Assembly: GCA_945907105.1 (NCBI GenBank)
Contig: CAMDSB010000003.1
Location: 7,492 to 71,491 of the forward strand
Length of the DNA stretch: 64,000 bases
Reading direction: 5' to 3'
Source of the DNA: Rickettsia typhi
GTDB lineage: Bacteria; Pseudomonadota; Alphaproteobacteria; Rickettsiales; Rickettsiaceae
Shown: positions 57,038 to 64,000 of the stretch, in pieces
Position numbering within the stretch: position 1 is the first letter of the stretch
Layout: each line of letters opens with the position of its first letter
The notes under the pieces: model-generated
Databases searched by the model: none
The model's input: only the letters and a program-made list of their open reading frames with translations
Told to the model about the DNA's origin: nothing
Translations under genes and position numbers: made by a program

Positions 57038-57247
57038 ACGCCAATAATTAACATTAGTATGATGGCCGGTAGGACGCTTGATCAAAAGCGTAAACTTGTC
57101 AAAAGGGTGACAGAAGCGGTTTGTGAATCTATCGATACAAGACCAGAATTGGTAAAGATAAAATTGACTGAGATGATGCCAGATAGTTACGCCATTTCTG
57201 GACAATTAATAATAGATCAAGAAGACCCTTTTGGTAAAAAGAAATAA
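57038..57247 (+). CDS. 4-oxalocrotonate tautomerase-like protein with ACG start
   Basis: The family protein starts with a catalytic Pro-1 after Met removal. Here the conserved PIINISMMAGRTLDQKRKLV begins right after an ACG codon (57038-57040), so an ACG start is the only one keeping Pro-1. Later blocks VKIKLTEMMPDSYAISGQLI fit the family. The frame also extends upstream to a TTG at 56972, which would bury the proline, and an ATG at 57059 would remove it. The protein would be about 69 residues. It lies between atpG and atpD, an unusual site. An inactive remnant is the alternative. Confidence 0.6.
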   Translation, partial: TPIINISMMAGRTLDQKRKLVKRVTEAVCESIDTRPELVKIKLTEMMPDSYAISGQLIIDQEDPFGKKK

Positions 57248-57252
57248 GTTAA

Positions 57253-58701
<1,449 letters not shown>

Positions 58702-58707
58702 TTTGAG

Positions 58708-59106
58708 ATGAGAAGTACTTTATCAGTGAAAATCATACTGCCATCTATGACTCTCCTTGATGTAGAGGCAAATATGGTAAATCTTCTTGGCCAAGAAGGA
58801 GTGTTTGGTGTCCTTCCGGGGCATTGTAAACTTATCTCTAATATTAATACGGGCATTGTCTCGGTGTTTCTGGCTGGACAAGAAGAAAAATATTTTGTAT
58901 TCAGTGGTGTTGCGCAAGTTAACGGTGAAGAGTTGAATATTCTTAGTGAATTTGCCCTTCTTTTGGGTAAAGAAACTAAAACAGAAGCTTTGGAACAAGT
59001 TATCCTTCTAGAGGTTAGCTTACTTGAGCATCCATCAGAGTCTTTGCAAGCTAATATTATTTTAGATACCATTAATAAGTACCAGGCGTTACTTAAATTT
59101 TTATAA
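58708..59106 (+). CDS. atpC: ATP synthase F1 epsilon subunit
   Basis: The 132-residue subunit has the N-terminal beta-sandwich with [21 protein letters not shown] and [21 protein letters not shown]. It is part of the rotor and regulates ATPase activity. The C-terminal helical region is present but short. It follows atpD by 6 bases and is the last gene of the F1 operon. Confidence 0.92.
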   Translation: MRSTLSVKIILPSMTLLDVEANMVNLLGQEGVFGVLPGHCKLISNINTGIVSVFLAGQEEKYFVFSGVAQVNGEELNILSEFALLLGKETKTEALEQVILLEVSLLEHPSESLQANIILDTINKYQALLKFL

Positions 59107-59119
59107 AGCAAATAATATT

Positions 59120-59539
59120 ATGATTGAATGCACTCGTCGTATAGAGTTTGATGCTGGACATAGGGTTATTGGCCATAAGCATAAGTGTAAACATCTCCAT
59201 GGTCATAGATACATTCTTGAAATTACAGCAAGATCAGAAGGTCTAGACGAGCTTGGTATGGTTGTAGATTTTGGTGAGTTGAAATCGGTGATGAAAGAAT
59301 GGATTGATCATAATTTTGACCATAATGTAATTTTGCATCATGACGATGTAGAACTAGGGTTGTTTATTGCTAATTATACTGGCCAAAATATATATTATTT
59401 AAAATCAAATCCTACCGCAGAGAATATAGCGCTCCACCTTAAAGTAGACATTATACCCAAGCTATTTACTAAAAATTTGTTTCAAATAATTAAGATAAAA
59501 TTATTTGAAACTCCTAATGCCTTTGTTGAGGTAGTATGA
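59120..59539 (+). CDS. queD: 6-carboxytetrahydropterin synthase QueD-like
   Basis: A 139-residue enzyme of the 6-pyruvoyl-tetrahydropterin synthase family. The zinc and catalytic motifs are seen: [20 protein letters not shown] (about 11-30), with the catalytic Cys and the HxH zinc pair, [24 protein letters not shown], and NPTAENIA. It likely makes 6-carboxytetrahydropterin for queuosine, together with folE at 41.3 kb. The stop overlaps cutA by 4 bases. Confidence 0.9.
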   Translation: MIECTRRIEFDAGHRVIGHKHKCKHLHGHRYILEITARSEGLDELGMVVDFGELKSVMKEWIDHNFDHNVILHHDDVELGLFIANYTGQNIYYLKSNPTAENIALHLKVDIIPKLFTKNLFQIIKIKLFETPNAFVEVV

Positions 59540-59850
59540 AATCTAGAGAATCTTGTATTGTAATCACAACGACAGATAATGAAGATATAGCTAATAAAAT
59601 TGCTAACAAGCTGGTTGTGCAAAGATTAGCAGCTTGTGTGCAGGTTGATAAAGTTAAAAGTTTTTTTTATTATGAAGATGAATGTCGACAAGAAAAAGAG
59701 TTGCGCTTAATAATAAAAGCGGCGTCTAAAAACTATAAAATTATTGAAGAATTGATAAAATTAAATCATAATTATCGATTACCTCAAATAATTAAGCTTG
59801 ATATTACTGATGGATTAGTTGAGTATATGGATTGGATTCATGCAAGTTAG
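59536..59850 (+). CDS. cutA: CutA family divalent cation tolerance protein
   Basis: A 104-residue protein with the CutA fold, seen in [44 protein letters not shown] and [14 protein letters not shown]. CutA forms trimers and has been linked to copper tolerance in E. coli. It is translated with queD through an ATGA overlap. The physiological role is unclear. Confidence 0.93.
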   Translation: MKSRESCIVITTTDNEDIANKIANKLVVQRLAACVQVDKVKSFFYYEDECRQEKELRLIIKAASKNYKIIEELIKLNHNYRLPQIIKLDITDGLVEYMDWIHAS

Positions 59851-59904
59851 GGTATGGTGTAATTTAAGACTGTTATTAGTCTGTATGATATGGGGGTGTT
59901 GCTT

Positions 59905-61113
59905 ATGAAATTATGGCATAAGGTGTTTTTAGGCCTAATTTTAGGAGTGCTTTTTGGAATATACATCCCTGAGCATGTTGAAACTGTAAAACCTATCGGA
60001 ACAGTTTTCCTCCGTTTAATAAAAATGGTTATTGTTCCACTACTATTTTTTAGTTTGGTTTCAGGCATTACCGGGATGAGAGATCCGAGTTCTATTGGCA
60101 GAGTGGCAAAAAAATCTGTCATAGCTTATTTAGGAACAACTTGCCTAGCAGTCACGTTTGGTCTGGGGGTAGCGTTTATTCTAGAACCTGGAACGGGCGT
60201 TATCCTCGATATGGGACCCGTGGCACCGGAAAGAAATTTCAAAGAAAATAATTTTGATCTTTTGCAATTTTTTATTGAAATTGTTCCTAATAATATTTTT
60301 CAGGCTTTTGCTGATTCCAATATTTTGCAAGTCGTATTTTTTTCTATATTTACAGGTATAATAATTAATGGAATGGATTCGGCTGCTGATCCATTGCGTA
60401 ATTTTATTCATGCGGCTGCGAAGCTAGTTTTAAAAATGATTGCTTTAGTGGTTCAGTTGTCTCCATACGCTGCTTTCGCTCTTACTGCTTGGGTTATTGG
60501 TACCCAAGGGATAGATATAATATACACACTAGGGAAATTAGTGCGGGCAATAATTTTGGCCTACATATTGCAGTATATAATCTACGGCTTGATTATAATG
60601 GTATTTTGTAGGCTGTCGCCAATGCCTTTTTATAGAAAAAGTATAGAATATCAGATGATTGCTATGTCAACAGGCAGTAGTAAGGCTAGCCTTGCAACTA
60701 CGATGCAAGTATGCAGAAATAGACTTGGTGTGTCTGAGTCCAGCACTTCTTTTGTTTTACCACTAGGTGCATCGATTAACATGAATGGTTTGTCTATTAA
60801 GCTTGGTTTATCTGTTATCTTCTTTGCTCAAGCAATGGGAATAGATTTAGTATTCTCTGATTATATTATTATTATTATGACAGGAACTCTTGGCTCAATA
60901 GGTGGAGCTGGTATACCTGGGTCATTCATCATTATGTTACCCATAATGCTTACTTCAGTCGGATTACCCATAGAAGGAGTAGCGCTGCTAGTTGGGATTG
61001 ATAGAGTACTGGATCTAATAAGTACAACAATTAACATTACCGGCGATGCTACTATAACTTTGGTTATAGATAATTCTGAAGGAACGCTTGATAAAGAAAT
61101 GTATAACTCCTAA
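59905..61113 (+). CDS. Dicarboxylate/amino acid:cation symporter (intact)
   Basis: The DAACS transporter of about 402 residues has eight membrane helices plus two re-entrant loops. STGSSKASLATTM (serine-rich loop), LGASINMNGLS and ITGDATITLVID are the substrate- and cation-binding signatures. I choose ATG 59905 (MKLWHKVFLG), which has a GGGGGTG site upstream, over ATG 59890. It imports glutamate, aspartate or C4-dicarboxylates with Na+ or H+. This is the intact paralogue of the broken gene at 2.3-3.5 kb. Confidence 0.93.
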   Translation: MKLWHKVFLGLILGVLFGIYIPEHVETVKPIGTVFLRLIKMVIVPLLFFSLVSGITGMRDPSSIGRVAKKSVIAYLGTTCLAVTFGLGVAFILEPGTGVILDMGPVAPERNFKENNFDLLQFFIEIVPNNIFQAFADSNILQVVFFSIFTGIIINGMDSAADPLRNFIHAAAKLVLKMIALVVQLSPYAAFALTAWVIGTQGIDIIYTLGKLVRAIILAYILQYIIYGLIIMVFCRLSPMPFYRKSIEYQMIAMSTGSSKASLATTMQVCRNRLGVSESSTSFVLPLGASINMNGLSIKLGLSVIFFAQAMGIDLVFSDYIIIIMTGTLGSIGGAGIPGSFIIMLPIMLTSVGLPIEGVALLVGIDRVLDLISTTINITGDATITLVIDNSEGTLDKEMYNS

Positions 61114-61136
61114 AAACTGACGTAGAGGTGACTGAT

Positions 61137-62066
61137 ATGCAAATTTTTCGATTAATCTATATAGCTTCAGTATTACTATTATATAATGGTTCAGCTAGCG
61201 CTGCTGAGACAAAAACTATAAAAATTGGCAGTGGAAGTCTACTGGAGGGGTACTATAATATTGGATTAAACTTATGTCGGGTTATATCTAATGCGAATGA
61301 TGGTATAAAATGTGAGGTAGTTCCAACTACTGGGTCGCTAGAGAATATAGATTTATTACAAAAAGGGCAAATAGATTTTGCATTTGCTTTGTCTAATATA
61401 GCCGTGCAGGCATATAGCGGAACGGGTTATTTTGCAGATAGTGAGCCATTTAAAGATATGTACCAACTATTGCGTTTGCATGATGAATATTTTACGGTCT
61501 TAGTTAGGGATGATGATAAAATTCTAGTGTTTAGAGATTTAGATGGGAAGAAAATTTCTAATGGCCCACCACGATCTGACAGTTCAGTTGCCTATGAGGC
61601 GCTTGCCGAATATTATGATTTCAAGAAACCCCCGGAAGATATTGAAATACTTCATGAAAATTATGCAAAAGAATTTTGCGGGGGTAAAATTGATGCGATT
61701 ATGATGATGACTGGTCATCCAAATCAGTTAATAAATATGGTAACGCACACATGTGAGTGCGATTTTGTTACGATAGATAGTGGTAAGATTGATTTATTAG
61801 TAAAAAATTCTCCAGAATTCAAAAAAGTAGTGTTAACAGGTGGTGGCTATCCTGGTATTACTGAAGATGAGGAAACAGTTGCAGTTTCAGCTATATTCGT
61901 AGTAGGTAAGTCTGTTGATAAAAAGATAGTAGAAAATTTTCTAACTCTTTTAAATTCAAGACTTAGTAGATTTAAATCCTCAGATCCTGTACTCTACGAT
62001 ATAGAAGATTCTGAGTTTACCAGTGGTTTTGTTATTCCAGGATTTAATGCTGAGACTCAACAATAG
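61137..62066 (+). CDS. TAXI-family TRAP solute-binding protein
   Basis: The 309-residue periplasmic binding protein of the TAXI family has a signal peptide with hydrophobic core LIYIASVLLLYNGSASAA. The mature part opens KIGSGSLLEGYYNIGLNLCRVIS and has NIDLLQKGQIDFAFALSNIAVQAYSGTGYF, typical of TAXI. I start at ATG 61137, with TAGAGGTG upstream; a GTG at 61128 is possible. No TRAP permease gene is beside it, so it must work with a permease encoded elsewhere. It is followed by a universal stress protein gene. Confidence 0.88.
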   Translation: MQIFRLIYIASVLLLYNGSASAAETKTIKIGSGSLLEGYYNIGLNLCRVISNANDGIKCEVVPTTGSLENIDLLQKGQIDFAFALSNIAVQAYSGTGYFADSEPFKDMYQLLRLHDEYFTVLVRDDDKILVFRDLDGKKISNGPPRSDSSVAYEALAEYYDFKKPPEDIEILHENYAKEFCGGKIDAIMMMTGHPNQLINMVTHTCECDFVTIDSGKIDLLVKNSPEFKKVVLTGGGYPGITEDEETVAVSAIFVVGKSVDKKIVENFLTLLNSRLSRFKSSDPVLYDIEDSEFTSGFVIPGFNAETQQ

Positions 62067-62091
62067 TTTTTATTAAAATAGTTTAATTTTT

Positions 62092-62520
62092 ATGTTCAAG
62101 AATATCATTATTCCAGTTGATTTATCCGATAAACAGTCTTTAAGGGCAGTTTTTCCACCGGCTTTGAATTTTGTTAACGCCTTTGGTTCAAAATTACATT
62201 TAATTTATATCATGCCAGATTTTGGCATGAAAATGATAGAAGACTATTTACCAAGGCACTGGATGAGTGATCAAAAACAAAAATATACTAAGCAATTTGA
62301 TGAAATAGTAGATAAATATGTTCCTAAAGGGGTGGATGTTGACTATTACATTGGTAGAGGAGCTGTTTACGATGAGGTAATAAAATATTCTGAGAACGAG
62401 AATGCTGATTTGATAATTATTTCAGCCGTTAGACCTCAGCTTAGAGATTACATGCTTGGGCCAAATGCTTCAAAGATAGTAAGGCATTCTTCTATTTCAG
62501 TGATGGTTGTAAGAGATTAA
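62092..62520 (+). CDS. Universal stress protein (UspA family)
   Basis: A 142-residue Usp-domain protein: FKNIIIPVDLSDKQSLRAV at the start and the nucleotide-binding GPNASKIVRHSSISVMVVRD end (G-2x-G-9x-G(S/N) type). Usp proteins bind ATP or other nucleotides during stress; in TRAP transporter operons a UspA (TeaD) can regulate uptake, and this gene directly follows a TRAP binding protein gene. The link to transport is inference. Confidence 0.92.
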   Translation: MFKNIIIPVDLSDKQSLRAVFPPALNFVNAFGSKLHLIYIMPDFGMKMIEDYLPRHWMSDQKQKYTKQFDEIVDKYVPKGVDVDYYIGRGAVYDEVIKYSENENADLIIISAVRPQLRDYMLGPNASKIVRHSSISVMVVRD

Positions 62521-62629
62521 TTTTATCACCATGAAAAATTAGAAAAAAATTGCTGTTTCTTGGAGAAAATATATTTCTCACTTTACCCGTTCTTTACTTG
62601 GTACTTAAAAGGTACTAAGGCTGTAGTTA

Positions 62630-63142
62630 TTAGAATTTATAACCATATCTAATTCCAATATCAGTTAAGCCAGGATTTGGTTTGGTAATATCAGCGCTGG
62701 AAATATGGTCTATCATTACGGAGATCGAATGTATTTTAGAGAGTTTGTAACCAACTGAGAATGACTCTCTAAAGAGTAAATTTGAACCTAATGCTCTACG
62801 TTTTTTGGATATTTTTTTCTCTGCATTATTGACTGAGATACCAAGAGATACCTCTAGCAATAAGGCATTATCAAAATCAGCTTGCCAAGTTAAGCCAGTA
62901 TATAGATTGCTTGTGTAGCCTTTGCTATTAATGCTTGCTCCTATATGAGGATAAGCTCTTAGGTAGTTATCTAGTTTATCAATTAAGTATTCAATGATAA
63001 TATTTTGTCCTTTTTCGACCCTGTGATTTAATTTCGTATCAAAATCATGTTGAGTGATTCCAATTTTAAACTCTTGAGCTTTGGTATTAGATACAACAAA
63101 AATTAATGTTGCAGTAAAAATAGTTACGAGATATTTTTTCAT
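62630..63142 (-). CDS. Lipid A 3-O-deacylase PagL-like (acyloxyacyl hydrolase)
   Basis: The 170-residue outer membrane protein has a signal peptide (MKKYLVTIFTATLIFVVSNTKA) and the C-terminal PagL pattern: VMIDHISSAD with His146 and Ser148, NPGLTDIGIRYGYKF, ending in a terminal aromatic typical of beta-barrels. PagL removes the 3-hydroxy acyl chain from lipid A, which lowers innate immune detection. The catalytic His-Ser pair matches; the acidic residue is less clear. It is followed by rlmE on the same strand upstream. Confidence 0.75.
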   Translation of the reverse strand: MKKYLVTIFTATLIFVVSNTKAQEFKIGITQHDFDTKLNHRVEKGQNIIIEYLIDKLDNYLRAYPHIGASINSKGYTSNLYTGLTWQADFDNALLLEVSLGISVNNAEKKISKKRRALGSNLLFRESFSVGYKLSKIHSISVMIDHISSADITKPNPGLTDIGIRYGYKF

Positions 63143-63146
63143 AAGA

Positions 63147-63833
63147 TCATTCTTTTTTATTTAAAGCTATTAAATAGAACTCGCTTGATTCTTTACGGCT
63201 CGAATCTGGTTTGAAGTGCTTTATGGTTTTAAAATGTTGTTTTACTATGTTCATCAGATCAACTTCAGCTCCCCCTCGAAATATTTTGGCTACGAAATGC
63301 CCCCCGGGTTTAAGGATTTTTAGTGCAAAATGAAGCGCATTTTCACATAATGCCATAATTCTGAGGTGGTCAGTTTGGCTGTGTCCTATGGTATTTGCCG
63401 CCATATCGCTCATTACAACATCAGCGAGATTACCTTCTAGAGCATTTATAATTATTTCCTGGGTATCATGATCGTAAAAATCTTTTTGGAAAGAAATTAC
63501 CCCAGGAATGTTTTCAATTTGAAGTAAATCGATCGCTATAAGTTTATTAGGAGCATTGGTTGAATCGGATTTAATTATTTTGGCTGCAACTTGTGACCAC
63601 CCTCCAGGGGCGGCACCAAGATCCACTACATTAAAACCAGCTTTTAAAATATGAAATTTATCATTAATTTCGATAATCTTATAGGCTGCTCTTGATTTAT
63701 AGCCGTCAATTTTAGAGCGGGCAACATACTGGTCGTTTAATTGTCTAGCTAGCCATCTTGTTGAAGAGGTTTTTCTTCTTTTTGCTGTTTTGACCTTAAC
63801 GAATTTACCTCGATAGCCTGTGGATGCTGACAT
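63147..63833 (-). CDS. rlmE: 23S rRNA 2'-O-methyltransferase RlmE
   Basis: The 228-residue FtsJ/RrmJ-family enzyme methylates U2552 of 23S rRNA. The SAM motif [18 protein letters not shown], the catalytic Asp in [20 protein letters not shown] and the [13 protein letters not shown] block are clear, and Lys and Glu of the tetrad are present. It starts 2 bases after the nusB stop, so the two are co-transcribed. Confidence 0.95.
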   Translation of the reverse strand: MSASTGYRGKFVKVKTAKRRKTSSTRWLARQLNDQYVARSKIDGYKSRAAYKIIEINDKFHILKAGFNVVDLGAAPGGWSQVAAKIIKSDSTNAPNKLIAIDLLQIENIPGVISFQKDFYDHDTQEIIINALEGNLADVVMSDMAANTIGHSQTDHLRIMALCENALHFALKILKPGGHFVAKIFRGGAEVDLMNIVKQHFKTIKHFKPDSSRKESSEFYLIALNKKE

Positions 63834-63835
63834 TG

Positions 63836-64000
63836 TTACCTTTTTTTATCGGCGTACTTATCTAGCACGGAGTTAACAAAGCCAACCTGGCCTTCATCAA
63901 GCATGTCACTTGCTATATCGGTATATTCATTAATAATAACGTTGCGCGGTGTTTCGGGAAAATATTTCATCTCACAAATAGATACCCGCAGAGTAGCAAA
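63836..64000 (-). CDS. nusB: Transcription antitermination factor NusB, 3' part
   Basis: A partial frame of 54 residues cut by the window edge, with the stop at 63836-63838. The end [34 protein letters not shown] matches the C-terminal helices of NusB (NEYVDIAxxxFxxGExGFVNGVLDK). NusB with NusE forms part of the rRNA antitermination complex. It directly precedes rlmE. Confidence 0.88.
   Translation of the reverse strand, partial: FATLRVSICEMKYFPETPRNVIINEYTDIASDMLDEGQVGFVNSVLDKYADKKR

Overview
The window is AT-rich, densely coded DNA that reads as an obligate intracellular alphaproteobacterium of the order Rickettsiales. Evidence: a CckA-type hybrid kinase and a MipZ-type ATPase; short alphaproteobacterial ProS; F1 genes atpHAGDC without F0 genes; the rimP-nusA-infB-rbfA block; BolA/UbiK/phasin genes; several importer-type transporters (two DAACS symporters, a ProP-like MFS protein, an orphan TAXI binding protein); and host-facing proteins (a WH2/polyproline actin-nucleator candidate, an ankyrin protein, a lipase-like protein). 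I cannot fix the genus from sequence alone. I saw no tRNA, rRNA, CRISPR array or intact insertion sequence.

Layout. 0.2-3.5 kb (minus): RDD membrane protein, Bcr/CflA-type MFS exporter, HIT protein and a frameshifted DAACS symporter. 3.5-4.06 kb: non-coding, with a cluster of DnaA-box-like 9-mers where gene orientation switches from minus to plus; a candidate replication origin. 4.07-4.9 kb: HIG1-type protein, rpmH, rnpA. 5.0-8.3 kb: a virulence-like cassette of a large duplicated polyproline/WH2 protein, a coupled helical protein and a small ankyrin protein. 8.4-14.1 kb (minus): addB, a YqaA-like membrane protein, lpxB and a phosphoethanolamine transferase broken in a T8 run. 14.2-17.4 kb: ruvX, a TrmA-family methylase, and a YerC(TrpR-like)-TrpX-like pair with a strong promoter and possible operator. 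17.5-30.5 kb: phasin/UbiK/BolA, an EAL protein, a symporter-histidine kinase fusion, MarR and LuxR regulators, a lipase-like protein, an ABC exporter, and several gene-poor gaps with degraded DNA.

30.9-45.2 kb is mostly housekeeping: rmuC, mipZ, pepA, comEC, cckA, a tiny sdhAF4-like gene easily missed, rsmE, rnhB, a stand-alone divergent heme-copper oxidase subunit I, folE, proS and lolCD. 45.3-50.7 kb is the rimP-nusA-infB-rbfA translation/transcription block followed by rpmB-rpmE. 50.9-52.6 kb holds ruvAB. 52.6-59.1 kb holds a ProP-like transporter and the F1 ATP synthase operon, with a 4-oxalocrotonate-tautomerase-like gene between atpG and atpD whose only Pro-1-preserving start would be ACG. 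59.1-64 kb holds queD, cutA, a second DAACS symporter, a TAXI binding protein, a universal stress protein, a PagL-like lipid A deacylase, rlmE and the 3' end of nusB.

Themes: scavenging from the host (symporters, ABC/TRAP binding proteins), envelope and lipid A tailoring (lpxB, eptA, pagL, lolCD), CtrA-type cell-cycle signalling (cckA, mipZ), and candidate effectors. Three genes look interrupted by apparent single-base shifts, consistent with either genome decay, phase variation or residual sequence error.
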